Part shown: positions 18,589 through 27,822 of the stretch, piece after piece
How the letters are laid out: each line of letters begins with the position of its first letter
Position numbering within the stretch: the stretch's first letter is position 1
Assembly: GCA_964396165.1 (NCBI GenBank)
Contig: CAYNEF010000001.1
Span: 1-64,000 of the forward strand
Source of the DNA: CALCZU01 sp964396165
GTDB taxonomy: Bacteria; Bdellovibrionota; FAC87; UBA2466
Reading direction: 5' to 3'
Length of the DNA: 64,000 nucleotides
The notes under the pieces: model-generated
What the model was told of the DNA's origin: nothing
Databases searched by the model: none
What the model saw: the letters and a program-made list of their open reading frames with translations, nothing else
Program-made: the position numbers and the translations under genes

Positions 18589-19597
18589 TGTTACTTACCT
18601 CCTTAAAAAGATCCTTGGGTTCAGTGGCTGAGTACATAGGAGCAGAAGCAATAGGTGTGTTCTGAGCAGAGTATAAATCGTTAGAGGATAGCCGTAAGGC
18701 TATACTGTCACAAAAGTTGGGGGTGTTCTTTTTTTCGGAAGTTCTGGTCTTTTTTACACAAATTGAATTCTCTAAAAGGAAATTGGCGGAGAAAAGTTTA
18801 CTACCATTCTCCCTCAAATTTACTAGTTTCATTTGTCCCAAACAGAGGCAGAATTTGAGGGATTTTCCAGCTTCATTTCCATGAATAATTTGGGCCTCCC
18901 AGCCTCTTTCTTTAAAATCCGGCAATGTGACAAAAATGTGACTTTCGAAATTTTCCGGATCAGACTTTTTAAGATCACGTCTAATCCGAAATGCTTCCTT
19001 GGCGTTTTGCACAACCCAAACAATTCGAGTAACCCGATCCATCCTGTATCTGTACCATTCACCAACAGATACATAGCTAACTCGATTTTTTATATGGAGT
19101 TCAACTTCAAGAGCGATGACTGCAAAACCACTACCGTAGGGTATCTTCCAATAACCATCAGGACGATGAACCTGTACGCCTGGTACCCACTCTGGAAAAT
19201 ATGCTTCGTCTATTCGGAAAAGTTCTTGTTCAGAAAAAGTTTCAACTCCCTGAGGCATGTTAGCCAGCCATTCACCGAGATGGCAGGCAGCAACGATATA
19301 GTCATGTTCTGCATAATTTGGTGCAAACCCCTCATTAGAAAGTACAGGTAAGCCACTGCGGATTCTCTCGTACCCTTTTTTATCCAGAGTCCAAGCAACC
19401 TCTCTAGTTTCCTGACCAACGTTAGTTAATCGAATGAAACCGTCCTTCTTTAATTCCCTGAGGCGCTTATAAGTGTTCTTACCATTTCCCTCGAAAAACT
19501 TGTCACACAAGCATCTTGAGGTACAAACCTTCCACTTCCACATAAAATGTAAGATCTCGATATCTCGTCTTGTAATCCTTAAACCTTTGTTCTGCAT
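18581..19597 (-). CDS. mobC: MOBC-family relaxase (Replic_Relax domain)
   Basis: The N-terminal winged HTH (ITRRDIEILHFMWKWKVCTSRCLCDKFF, wing to about residue 75) followed by a PD-(D/E)xK-like core (VHRPDGYW... then VIALEVELHIKNRVSY) matches the replication-relaxation family, Pfam Replic_Relax. This family defines MOBC relaxases such as CloDF13 MobC and pAD1 TraX, which nick oriT with a restriction-endonuclease-like fold rather than a Tyr nucleophile. Likely catalytic residues are the Asp of RPDG, the Glu residues of LEVEL and the following Lys. The gene lies directly downstream of the coupling protein, as expected. AGGAG precedes the ATG. Confidence 0.75.
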   Translation of the reverse strand: MQNKGLRITRRDIEILHFMWKWKVCTSRCLCDKFFEGNGKNTYKRLRELKKDGFIRLTNVGQETREVAWTLDKKGYERIRSGLPVLSNEGFAPNYAEHDYIVAACHLGEWLANMPQGVETFSEQELFRIDEAYFPEWVPGVQVHRPDGYWKIPYGSGFAVIALEVELHIKNRVSYVSVGEWYRYRMDRVTRIVWVVQNAKEAFRIRRDLKKSDPENFESHIFVTLPDFKERGWEAQIIHGNEAGKSLKFCLCLGQMKLVNLRENGSKLFSANFLLENSICVKKTRTSEKKNTPNFCDSIALRLSSNDLYSAQNTPIASAPMYSATEPKDLFKEVSNNE

Positions 19598-19600
19598 TTA

Positions 19601-21082
19601 TTACTCCTGTTCCTTGAATGGCCCCGGTGGTACAGGATTGGCCTGCGTGATTACCTTAACCTCTCGGTCATTGGGAATCTGCTCGTTTGGACACCGTCCT
19701 AACAAGATCTTTGCCTCATCTTCTTTTAGGAAGGGGGTTTGCACTTCCTTCATGCTCATGCCAACTTTCCAAATAGCTCGGCCGGGAATCGGGGGAAGAT
19801 CAGTTGCACGGCCATTTCCCAAAACTAGAATGCTCGAAGAATCATTCACCATTTGGAAACAGAGCACACCGGCAAGGTTAGCCTTTATCTGAGGATCCAA
19901 TGCTCTGGAGTCAGGCCTCTGTGTAGCGATAATAAGGTGCAAACCAATGGCTCGCCCCTGTCTAGCAATTTTGCTTAAAATCTGCCGAGCATCTTGAACG
20001 CTGGTTGTCGTTCTCTTATCTCCCGCCAAAAACATTTCAGCAGCTTCATCTATAACAATGATATGACGATACAGGCCTTTCGGTATGTCCTCGCCCGCGG
20101 CAATCTTAACCCGCTCCGCCTCAGGCTTTTTGAAGAACTCTAAGATGTCCTTGCATCCATTTTCTTTAAGTAACTTAAGTCGATAGTCTGTGGTCCGCTC
20201 TAGGATCTTTAGGGCTTGAATCGCCGCATCCATATCCTGAGGTACTTGAATACGATTGAGTCCCTCAAAAAACTGCGACTCTACTGCTCCTTTCAGATCG
20301 ACAATGGTAAATCGAGCACTCCGATCGTTAAGGTATAAACTAGTAATGAGTTGACGCGTAAATGTTGATTTTCCCCCCCCAGATTGTCCTGCCACTAACA
20401 AATGAGGCGTATCAACTAGGTTTGACTGAATCACTTCAGAACGCGTGGTACCCACAATGAAAGTAGCCGCAGCCAAACTACAACAATCAGAATACCGAAA
20501 TTTTTCCGGCATCTCCTTAGTTGCATAAATTACATCTATGGTGCCATCTAATCGATTCTCTCTAAATTCATCGATAAAAATACGCATTGATTCTTCAATC
20601 GCTTTTTGATTTTGAGAGAATGTTTGTGTCGGAATCGAAGACTTGGTCAATCTTAACTTCCTCGTAGAATTACCCAGAGGTACATCGAAAACAAACTGAG
20701 GAATTTTCCCCAAGTTGTTCTTCAATCCGATGCTTTCAAATGTGTTCTTTAAAGTCTTTGAAATTCGCTCGCGTGTTAGGGATTCTCTGATGCCCCAAAA
20801 CCAAAATGGAATGCCGATCGTAAACAAATAATAAGTTTGGTAGAGAAAGAAACTTCTAGGGTATAAAAACCCAACCCGCGTTTTGGAAAGCAGATACCAG
20901 TCGAATCGGAAAAACAGAAAAACTTCTAACACCAAACAGACTGATAGGCAGTCATTCCAAGGTATAGTTCCATATTGTATCCCCCGGATCAGTTCAATGA
21001 AAGGTTTCGAAAGATTACGAAAAACGATCACAGCTCGAGTAAGCCAATCACCCCCATCGATTTGCTGGCTATAGCCACGCAT
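19601..21082 (-). CDS. FtsK-like type IV coupling protein
   Basis: Protein of 493 aa with two N-terminal membrane segments (about residues 43-64 and 77-97), then an FtsK/SpoIIIE-type motor. Walker A is GQSGGGKST (232-240) and Walker B is HIIVIDEAAE (near 340-349). A sensor region follows (HLIIATQRPDSRALDPQIKANL), a signature of the FtsK family. It would pump the relaxase-bound DNA strand into the secretion channel. MOBC systems use FtsK-like rather than VirD4-like coupling proteins (MobB of CloDF13), which fits the neighbouring relaxase. The ATG at 21082 follows GGGGGG and overlaps the stop of the VirB10-like gene. Confidence 0.85.
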   Translation of the reverse strand: MRGYSQQIDGGDWLTRAVIVFRNLSKPFIELIRGIQYGTIPWNDCLSVCLVLEVFLFFRFDWYLLSKTRVGFLYPRSFFLYQTYYLFTIGIPFWFWGIRESLTRERISKTLKNTFESIGLKNNLGKIPQFVFDVPLGNSTRKLRLTKSSIPTQTFSQNQKAIEESMRIFIDEFRENRLDGTIDVIYATKEMPEKFRYSDCCSLAAATFIVGTTRSEVIQSNLVDTPHLLVAGQSGGGKSTFTRQLITSLYLNDRSARFTIVDLKGAVESQFFEGLNRIQVPQDMDAAIQALKILERTTDYRLKLLKENGCKDILEFFKKPEAERVKIAAGEDIPKGLYRHIIVIDEAAEMFLAGDKRTTTSVQDARQILSKIARQGRAIGLHLIIATQRPDSRALDPQIKANLAGVLCFQMVNDSSSILVLGNGRATDLPPIPGRAIWKVGMSMKEVQTPFLKEDEAKILLGRCPNEQIPNDREVKVITQANPVPPGPFKEQE

Positions 21083-21969
21083 TAGTTCCCCCCGCTGACC
21101 ATTACACAAATAGTTGTGCCTTGAGGAACCTCGATAATTGGCTGACGGTTCTTCAGGTCTTGCATCATGTTTCGAGACTCTTCCAGTGCGGCAGTAGCAG
21201 TACCGTTTAGTAGTGCATTCTTAAGCGAGGGCTGGGTAACGACAGCGCCCTGTTGCCCCTGGGTATCCTGTAAAGCGGTGGAAAAACCGCCCATAAAGCC
21301 AAGTCCCAGACTACCAGCTACTTGAATAGCCTTGTTCCCGACTAAGGATCCCTTGAGACCTACGATTTTGTCCGTCTGATCACATGCCTCAGCGGTAAGG
21401 TTACCGAACGTTCCATCCTTGAAGACCACTTGGCCAAACTTAATAAATAGCCGCTCCTCACTGGAGCTTCCAGCTCCCACAAGAAAGGCCCCCTCAGGAA
21501 TCATGGTGTCGCCATTTACGTAAAGCGCTTTTGAGACCTCTGCGCGAACGAGACCATTCGAAGCTCCACTCACTAACTTTGCTTCCATCATTGATCCCGG
21601 CGGGATTTTTCCTAAGTCGCGAGGCCGAGTTACGACCTGAAGCCCGGCAAGTTTCACACTAGCTTTTGAATTTGATGCTCTCAGAACGCCGATTGCGATA
21701 TCAGCTGTCGTTGCCTCCGGTATATTTTCAAGTTTCGAATCAGGCATCGAATCGGGAGTGCTAATACTACTGCGGCCGGGGCCTTCCGTATTTGATTCCA
21801 AAACCATGTTGGTAATTGCTAACAAAGACACTGAGACCACCAACCACCAAAACATTCTCTTGGAATGGATCGTATACTTTCTTCCGGTTCGTTCTACCGG
21901 CAGCAACTCGATCCACCATGCACCTTGTGACGCATCACCTTTCAGTTTAATTTCTGGAGTGTTACTCAT
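21082..21969 (-). CDS. VirB10/TrbI-like protein
   Basis: A 295-residue bitopic protein: short cytoplasmic N-terminus, one membrane helix (about 39-57, MFWWLVVSVSLLAITNMVL), a Pro/Ser-rich linker and a C-terminal beta domain from about residue 110. The domain has VirB10/TrbI features (IPPGSMMEAKLVSGA, then IPEGAFLVGAGSS, and GLKGSLVGNKAIQVAG near an amphipathic antenna region). VirB10 links inner and outer membranes in the type IV secretion core. It is short for the family, with a reduced linker. It overlaps its neighbours on both sides. Confidence 0.8.
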   Translation of the reverse strand: MSNTPEIKLKGDASQGAWWIELLPVERTGRKYTIHSKRMFWWLVVSVSLLAITNMVLESNTEGPGRSSISTPDSMPDSKLENIPEATTADIAIGVLRASNSKASVKLAGLQVVTRPRDLGKIPPGSMMEAKLVSGASNGLVRAEVSKALYVNGDTMIPEGAFLVGAGSSSEERLFIKFGQVVFKDGTFGNLTAEACDQTDKIVGLKGSLVGNKAIQVAGSLGLGFMGGFSTALQDTQGQQGAVVTQPSLKNALLNGTATAALEESRNMMQDLKNRQPIIEVPQGTTICVMVSGGN

Positions 21970-22342
21970 CGCGAACCCTCACTTTCACTTTGGGCCCTTT
22001 CTCCTGCATATCGCGAACTATAACGATCTCATCACCAGTATCGACGCCACCAATCAAATCGAAGCCAAATCTTCGCCCGTCCAAATACACAAATAAATTA
22101 CTTCTTGCGGACGCGGACAGTGCTGTAACTGCCAGATCATTTTCAATATATTCGACCGAGAAAATACCTTTGTTACCAAGAACAATTTTTGACGGACGAG
22201 TAGGAAAACTTAAGATAGTACTATGTCCAATTCCCACTCGGACTGACTGTGTTGCCTTATCATCCAAGTAAATTTTTCGGGCTGTTTTGGCGTACCCCTG
22301 GCAGCACAGCAGAAACCCTAGAATATAAATGTAGTGTCTCAT
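21962..22342 (-). CDS. VirB9/TraK-like N-terminal domain protein
   Basis: A 126-residue exported protein (signal peptide ending near YAKT). The mature domain (IYLDDKATQSVRVGIGHSTILSFPTRPSKIVLGNKGIFSVEY...SNLFVYLDGRRFGFDLI) resembles the N-terminal domain of VirB9 or TraK secretin-like proteins. The usual C-terminal domain that meets VirB7 and the outer membrane is absent, so this is a half-length version. Position between the VirB8-like and VirB10-like genes fits the standard order. Confidence 0.65.
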   Translation of the reverse strand: MRHYIYILGFLLCCQGYAKTARKIYLDDKATQSVRVGIGHSTILSFPTRPSKIVLGNKGIFSVEYIENDLAVTALSASARSNLFVYLDGRRFGFDLIGGVDTGDEIVIVRDMQEKGPKVKVRVRDE

Positions 22343-22878
22343 TTGGAATCTCCTGTTTGAACTACCTGCGAAGCGCGCTTCATAATCAAACCGTAAGGAT
22401 TCGTTTGCGTGCGGCTCACAGACGCAAGTTGGACCCGAACAACAAGCTGAAGTGCCGACCGAATCTTACCGGTAGATAGAATTCGGTCGGTGTCCACAAC
22501 ATAGGAGTCACCATCTGCTTTAATCGAGTTAATGAGCACCCTTTGGATAATTTGTTTCTTTTTGAGCTCATCTTGTTCCCTAACTCTGAAACCGACTTCA
22601 TCATCCGAGAGAACCGATTTGTAATCGACGGCATCTGTATCGAAGCGCATCGGCAGGGCCGTTTTGATGAAATAGTCGATCTCCCGATTAGAGTGTTTCA
22701 GGTCGACAGGACTCACGTATCGAGTTCCACACTCGCGCTCTAAAAGTAGCGGCTGTCGCACGGCAAGTCGCGCAAGCCCGACACTAAAGATAATGGTCAC
22801 AAGTCCCAGCAATGCGACTGTGGCTTTAAGAAGATGATTCTCGGTTAAGATGTTTGCCCAGGCGGTACTGAATTTCAT
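22339..22878 (-). CDS. VirB8/TraE-like protein
   Basis: A 179-residue protein with one N-terminal membrane helix (about residues 19-38, ATVALLGLVTIIFSVGLARL) and a periplasmic domain of alpha plus beta type typical of the TraE/VirB8 group (DYFIKTALPMRFDTD, then a long helix and strands). VirB8 proteins help assemble the secretion complex at the inner membrane. Four-base overlaps with both neighbours show a coupled operon. Confidence 0.7.
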   Translation of the reverse strand: MKFSTAWANILTENHLLKATVALLGLVTIIFSVGLARLAVRQPLLLERECGTRYVSPVDLKHSNREIDYFIKTALPMRFDTDAVDYKSVLSDDEVGFRVREQDELKKKQIIQRVLINSIKADGDSYVVDTDRILSTGKIRSALQLVVRVQLASVSRTQTNPYGLIMKRASQVVQTGDSK

Positions 22879-23828
22879 GCCTTGCCTCCTGTTTTTGGAT
22901 TATTTCTGACAAAAACTGGCGGGCGATTGGGTACATTGAAGCGCGGTAACTGCTTCACTACTTGATTCACATTAGCATGACTCCTAGTAGCCACTTCCGC
23001 TCCCGTAAGACCTGCATTTGTTACTCTCCCGATCGTGTTCCACCCTGATGAAACTGTCTTAAGCGGTGTTACCGATCCAACTCCGGGCACAGCAATCGTG
23101 CTTACATTCTGCGCCATAGAGGATAAGCCTGCCCCCGCGAGTGCATGGACGACCATAGGTGTAGCCAAGAGGGACCCGGCAGCGATAAGACAAAAGCAGA
23201 CAGCCGACAGAAAACTTACGCTAGATCCAGAACCCTGGATCTCGCTAATTCCGGTACTCCATACGAGCGTGGCGATAATGCACCAGACGGGTTTCCACAT
23301 GCTAATTTCGATCAAAGATCGATAAAGGCCCGACGTAGCAGCTGCTGTTTGGGGCAAAACGAAGAGAGCAATGAGAATTGGCGAACATATGTACAAAAGG
23401 ACAGAGCTGTAGAGGTGGATCGCTTGAGCAACGTGCACAGAGAAGTATAGGAGAAAAAATGACAAGTAAGACAACCCAACGATCACGCTCTGCCTTACAG
23501 AAGTCCAAGACCAGGATAGCTGATCAACCTTCTGTCCCATCTTATCTAGGGCGACTCTGAAACCGGCTAGATCTCCAAGCTTCTCGGACAAAGCGGAGGT
23601 CACATTGCGAAGCATGTTTGCGACTTCAGGATAAGTGTACAAAAGAATGGCGGCAACCAAAACTCGCCCAACTAAAGGGCCGAACGAAGGAGTCCCACCC
23701 AAAGGCAGTTTGAAATACTCAACCACAACGCCGACAAGGAGAAAGACAGTTACCAACAGGAAGAAAATCGCCTGAAAGTAATCGTGAATCTTGTGCGCTT
23801 CTTGCGCTATCCATCCGATATCGCTCAT
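22875..23828 (-). CDS. VirB6/TrbL-like polytopic membrane protein
   Basis: A 317-residue integral membrane protein with about six hydrophobic segments (near residues 15-36, 50-68, 110-135, 140-160, 172-190 and 200-225) and a polar C-terminus. The topology, length and position suit VirB6/TrbL, the inner-membrane translocation component. There is a conserved-looking Trp-rich segment (SWSWTSVRQS). Assigned by topology and operon position rather than by strong sequence motifs. Confidence 0.7.
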   Translation of the reverse strand: MSDIGWIAQEAHKIHDYFQAIFFLLVTVFLLVGVVVEYFKLPLGGTPSFGPLVGRVLVAAILLYTYPEVANMLRNVTSALSEKLGDLAGFRVALDKMGQKVDQLSWSWTSVRQSVIVGLSYLSFFLLYFSVHVAQAIHLYSSVLLYICSPILIALFVLPQTAAATSGLYRSLIEISMWKPVWCIIATLVWSTGISEIQGSGSSVSFLSAVCFCLIAAGSLLATPMVVHALAGAGLSSMAQNVSTIAVPGVGSVTPLKTVSSGWNTIGRVTNAGLTGAEVATRSHANVNQVVKQLPRFNVPNRPPVFVRNNPKTGGKA

Positions 23829-24517
23829 TTGTACTCCGGAAGTTCGAAAGAGATTTTTTGATTTTGCATGGCACTCCGTAATGAACTGGAAGCCTCAAGG
23901 AACATTTTGGTATCTAATTTTTCCTTTCTGTTCTGAACAGCTAACTCTTGGGCATGAAGCTTTAGACCCGTCGCTTGCGCTCTTAAGTTCTGGTTTAGTA
24001 CTTGGATAACAAGTCCGAGTGCCTCTGCAGTGAGCTTAGCCGCGCCACCGGGAGAGACCGAATGGCTTGCTGATTTTATCTGTTCGCCGATTTCGTCCAA
24101 CGAGGCGGAATACTTGTAGTAAGAATTGTTAAAGGTCACGGCCTCAGCTACGCCACGATCCAGATCTCTCTGGACATTCTCTTCTGGAGAAGCAACCGGA
24201 ATTCCATATATAGTTTGTACCTGCTTAAGAGCATCGCTCTTTTCCCATTCCTTATAAATCCCCGGATCAACGTTCGGATCGATCGTCCTAATTAAGTTTA
24301 GCGAATCATTAATGCCCTTGTTGATATCCTTGACTAGATCGAGGGACTCGTTCGCATTGTTCATAAGCTCCTTGAGCTTGGCCAACTGAAGGATGGCCTG
24401 TGCTAAAATTTGCATCAGAACCGCAACATCTCCGCCGAAAAGATCCGCCCTTGCAGTTCCTGCGTTCCCGAAGAGAATCGAGAACACGACAAAAAGGCTA
24501 ATAAATTTTTTCTTCAT
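23825..24517 (-). CDS. VirB5/TrbJ-like exported protein
   Basis: A 230-residue exported protein: signal peptide MKKKFISLFVVFSILFGNAGTARA and then a long, mostly helical mature domain (LMQILAQAILQLAKLKELMNNANE...). This is the pattern of TrbJ/VirB5 proteins, which are minor pilus components or chaperones located at the pilus tip. It lies just after the VirB4 gene with a four-base overlap. The assignment is supported by position and fold type. Confidence 0.7.
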   Translation of the reverse strand: MKKKFISLFVVFSILFGNAGTARADLFGGDVAVLMQILAQAILQLAKLKELMNNANESLDLVKDINKGINDSLNLIRTIDPNVDPGIYKEWEKSDALKQVQTIYGIPVASPEENVQRDLDRGVAEAVTFNNSYYKYSASLDEIGEQIKSASHSVSPGGAAKLTAEALGLVIQVLNQNLRAQATGLKLHAQELAVQNRKEKLDTKMFLEASSSLRSAMQNQKISFELPEYK

Positions 24518-26925
24518 AACGCCTCCTTTGAAGCAACAATTCCCTTCGGATACTCTTTAGCTAACTCCTTGAGCGTTTCGATTGATGGCCGATCTGGATG
24601 TTGATTTAATCTTTCCTCAACTACTGCTAGATCTCGAGGATCGGTTGTGGCGATCCAATATTCGAAAGGAGTCGGTTCGATGGCTACAACAGAGTGCTTG
24701 TCTTCAGCCATCAAGAATGCCTGCGAGTACGATCCTCTCAACTGATGCAAAGAAGCGATAAGAGCCATCTCATTGTCGTTTAGCTGAAGAACTTCTTTAA
24801 GTCTTGCTTGATCCGCACCTTTCTGCATCAGTACCCATTTCAAAGATGTATTTGGGAGGATCGCGCCAGCTACCCGACTGCGCGCGAAATCATCAATATT
24901 CTGGGATATGGCAATGGCTGAAGCGTAATACTTACGAAATGTACGAAATACCTCGCCGATGAATGCTGCTCCCGCTTCGCTTTCGAGAAGTTTCCAACAC
25001 TCATCGAAAACTAGAAACTTCATACTGGCACGGTCCTTTTGAATTTCACGCCAGACAAAGTCAGTAATGATGTAGAGGCATACGGACTGCAAGTCCGGAT
25101 AGGTCTCAAGCCCCTTTAAGTCGAATGACACTATCGATCGATCGAGAGCAATGGAAGTTGGAGCGTCGATCATTCTGCCAAACGGTGTATTTCCACACCA
25201 AGGGCCTAATATTTTTCCAAATCTCTTAATCAGGTCATCGTTATGAGCGAGAAGTTTGGACCGCAGGTCAGACAACTTAGGTGTTTTGCTCTCTTTGTAA
25301 ACCTGCTCGATCGCTTCTTCTATCTCAGCTCTTTCAAGTCGACCCAAGCGAGCCTCGCCTTCCTCCTTAGTCATCATTTCAACCAGACCAACTAAAAACT
25401 TAATCTTCTGTGGTGATGGACTTGCCTCACCCGGCAACAGGTCAAACGGATTTAAAGATACTTTTGTTTCCAAGTGGAACGGGATGTATTGGCCCGTAAG
25501 GTTCTCACAAAGCTTTTTGTACGAACCACCAATGTCCACAATAAATACTTTCGGGTTCTCCTTAAGCATTTGTAAGAGTAGTACGTTAGTAAGAAAGCTT
25601 TTCCCACTGCCGCTACCGCCAGTTACGATTTGATTGTAATTCGACAACTCCTTAGAAAATGGATCAATGGGAACCAAGGTTCCCTGAGTAGACTTAAGAA
25701 GAATCCTAGCACCATCATGTCCCGACCATGGCCCATACAGAGGTAGCAAATCGGCAGCGTTTGAAGTTTTGATTCGCTTCGAACGCTCCTTAGCCGACGC
25801 ATTTGGGTATGAGAACTCGCTGAAAATATCGAAGCTAGCGAGGGACTCCTCCATGCCTTCCGCCCCCGAAAGCTCACGGATTGTCAGAAGAGTCTGAGAA
25901 ACCTGTTCATTTAAGACTTCCTCACTCGGGTGGCTTAGAAGAACATTGAGGCTCAAATGAAATACTTTTTCCCCTTGAGCTACTAGTTGACTGATCAAGT
26001 CTTCGAGATCAACTAGCTTTGCTTCACTTTCAACATCAGAAACTCCTGACTTTTTACCGCGAGCCATCGAAAACGCTAAACGTCTCTGAGTCTGTAGTGC
26101 CTCCAGTTCCTTGGTTTGGTCGGGAATCATAAGAGATACAAATAACTTTGAATCGAAAGGCAGAGTTCTTAGTACCCTCGCCATAGAAGCGTAAGTTTGG
26201 TCTGGAAAGAGCTTAATAGAGACGACTCGATGATGGTACTCGCCCAGTGAGAACCCGCGTTCGTATACTTGGACATCTGAAAACAATAGTGAGGACCTAA
26301 CATCCTGCGGATCATAGTTCGCTAGTGACACGCCTCTTGAAGGATTCCACTGCACGTAGATAAGTTCAGCTATCTCCTTTGCACTAACCTCTCGAGTGTT
26401 TACCCCAAGTGAGGCAAGAGATCGAATAAGGTCCTGTTTTAGCTGGTCAGTTGAGTTTAGTTCCTTTGCAAACGTGTCCTCCGCGATTTCTTGAAACAAT
26501 GGTGTCTTGGAGAAAAACTTGGGTTTTTGCAATAGAGGCGATGCGGGTTTTCTTCTAACGAAGCAACGCAAGCGATGGGTAGGAATGCACCCTGACTTAT
26601 CCTGATTCTCTAGATAAGAGACCCGAGAGTCGACTAGGTCTGTACGCGTTTGATCCGCGTTACTTGCCAGTAAACTGCCAAATTTGGAGATTAATTGGCC
26701 GTTCCCGGCACCAATCTCTTGAGCAAACTGAATATTAACTCCGGGCTGCAATCCATTAAGAAAAGAGCAAATTCTGCCTGCAAAATTATCAATCCTATTG
26801 TCGTCCCAGCAGGAAACATCGACAGGAGTAAGTTCCAGGGCAAATCCATAGGAGCCATCAGAGAACACGACAAACTCATTCTGAAATCCCCAGATTTGAA
26901 GGTTATCTGCTAGAACTGAAGTCAT
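24514..26925 (-). CDS. virB4: VirB4/TraC-like conjugative ATPase
   Basis: Secretion ATPase of 803 aa, the most conserved gene of the element. N-terminal TraC/VirB4 domain (residues 1-420) and C-terminal RecA-like motor. Walker A is GGSGSGKSF (QIVTGGSGSGKSFLTN), Walker B is KFLVFDECWKLL, followed by TFRKYYASAIAISQNI as the arginine/sensor region. It powers pilus assembly and substrate transfer at the inner membrane. GC content looks higher than in the flanking chromosome. It is embedded in the operon with four-base overlaps. Confidence 0.93.
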   Translation of the reverse strand: MTSVLADNLQIWGFQNEFVVFSDGSYGFALELTPVDVSCWDDNRIDNFAGRICSFLNGLQPGVNIQFAQEIGAGNGQLISKFGSLLASNADQTRTDLVDSRVSYLENQDKSGCIPTHRLRCFVRRKPASPLLQKPKFFSKTPLFQEIAEDTFAKELNSTDQLKQDLIRSLASLGVNTREVSAKEIAELIYVQWNPSRGVSLANYDPQDVRSSLLFSDVQVYERGFSLGEYHHRVVSIKLFPDQTYASMARVLRTLPFDSKLFVSLMIPDQTKELEALQTQRRLAFSMARGKKSGVSDVESEAKLVDLEDLISQLVAQGEKVFHLSLNVLLSHPSEEVLNEQVSQTLLTIRELSGAEGMEESLASFDIFSEFSYPNASAKERSKRIKTSNAADLLPLYGPWSGHDGARILLKSTQGTLVPIDPFSKELSNYNQIVTGGSGSGKSFLTNVLLLQMLKENPKVFIVDIGGSYKKLCENLTGQYIPFHLETKVSLNPFDLLPGEASPSPQKIKFLVGLVEMMTKEEGEARLGRLERAEIEEAIEQVYKESKTPKLSDLRSKLLAHNDDLIKRFGKILGPWCGNTPFGRMIDAPTSIALDRSIVSFDLKGLETYPDLQSVCLYIITDFVWREIQKDRASMKFLVFDECWKLLESEAGAAFIGEVFRTFRKYYASAIAISQNIDDFARSRVAGAILPNTSLKWVLMQKGADQARLKEVLQLNDNEMALIASLHQLRGSYSQAFLMAEDKHSVVAIEPTPFEYWIATTDPRDLAVVEERLNQHPDRPSIETLKELAKEYPKGIVASKEAL

Positions 26926-27242
26926 ACACTTTTACTCCCTTTGCTTAGCCGCGGCGGAGGATTGACCACACAAGGCTCGTGGAAAGCTGATAAAGTTCCA
27001 GGTTTGATTTGGAACCTAAGCCAATGGATCAAGTATTTGTCCGGCTTCCCCCGTTTCCCGTACCGAAGGACGAGCGCAAGAAGGCTCGAGGGAAGCCAGA
27101 CAAAAAGCATTTTTAGAGAACTACTACCGAAGACAAAATTAAGGATAGAAAGGGTTAGGAAAATGGCCAAGATGTCCATAACTTCAAAGCCGAACATGAT
27201 GAGCTTCTTATCCAAACACTTGCTTACGGGAATTGTTCTCAT
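26922..27242 (-). CDS. VirB3/TraL-like membrane protein
   Basis: A 106-residue protein with two hydrophobic segments (about 21-41 and 43-61) and a basic tail, as in VirB3/TraL. A conserved-looking N-terminal segment, RTIPVSKCLDKKLIMFGFEVMD, is typical of TraL (IPKxLDxPxxxxGxE). It overlaps virB4 by four bases, the usual arrangement. It acts with VirB4 at the inner membrane in pilus assembly. Confidence 0.75.
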   Translation of the reverse strand: MRTIPVSKCLDKKLIMFGFEVMDILAIFLTLSILNFVFGSSSLKMLFVWLPSSLLALVLRYGKRGKPDKYLIHWLRFQIKPGTLSAFHEPCVVNPPPRLSKGSKSV

Positions 27243-27260
27243 AGATTAGATCACCCCTTC

Positions 27261-27599
27261 CTACTGAACCAGCCCTCGAATGAAGGCAATAATGCTTGGA
27301 GCTCCAAAGCCAACGATTGCACCGATGATTGCGAGGACTAGATGTCCTCGAGCATTCTGAGAACCAGCTGCAAATGAGAGTCCGGCAAAAACCAAACCCA
27401 AAATTGCAACAAGGGGCAGAATCGTCGTAATTAGTTTTCCTTGGATGGCCGACAGAGTTCCCTCGACAGAGCAGTAACCAACAGTTGGGAAAACAACCGC
27501 CGAGACGAAGAACACTAGAGCGAACATCTGTACGTTCCGATTCTTCGCAATTTTCAGAACATGTTGGCCAGTTTTTCTTACAATTTGATTAATATTCAT
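27261..27599 (-). CDS. VirB2/TrbC-like prepilin
   Basis: A 112-residue protein started at the ATG at 27599 after GGAGG. It shows a basic N-terminus, a long signal-like hydrophobic region with a likely cleavage after VGYCS (about residue 45), then two membrane helices (LITTILPLVAILGLVFAGLSFA and LVLAIIGAIVGFGAPSIIAFI) joined by a short polar loop. This is the topology of VirB2/TrbC pilins, whose mature form is about 65-70 residues. It precedes the VirB3-like gene. Confidence 0.75.
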   Translation of the reverse strand: MNINQIVRKTGQHVLKIAKNRNVQMFALVFFVSAVVFPTVGYCSVEGTLSAIQGKLITTILPLVAILGLVFAGLSFAAGSQNARGHLVLAIIGAIVGFGAPSIIAFIRGLVQ

Positions 27600-27600
27600 A

Positions 27601-27822
27601 TTAATACCTCCGAGGGAAATCATGTTTTTCGACCTTACTAGGAGCTTCGTTACCTTGTTGATGGGCACACCCGTTCATGACGAGCAGGCCCAGCGCGGCA
27701 GCAAAAACAGCACACAGATATGCCTGAGGGTCCCTGAGTAAACTCCATTTGCGTTTCTCAAAGATATTCCATTCGATTTGGTCGATTTGAGAGTTGATGT
27801 CTCCAATTGGATTAACGTGCAT
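27601..27822 (-). CDS. Small membrane protein of the conjugation operon
   Basis: A 73-residue protein with one hydrophobic segment (about residues 33-50, AYLCAVFAAALGLLVMNGC) after a soluble N-terminal stretch. The Cys following LLVMNG resembles a lipobox but lies too far in for a normal signal peptide. AGGA precedes the ATG at 27822. Function unknown; it overlaps the upstream gene by 11 bases. Confidence 0.6.
   Translation of the reverse strand: MHVNPIGDINSQIDQIEWNIFEKRKWSLLRDPQAYLCAVFAAALGLLVMNGCAHQQGNEAPSKVEKHDFPRRY

Noticed and set aside
18833..19351. 172-aa open frame on the plus strand inside the relaxase gene
   Set aside because: It lies antisense to a well-supported relaxase gene and its product has no recognisable features or ribosome-binding site.
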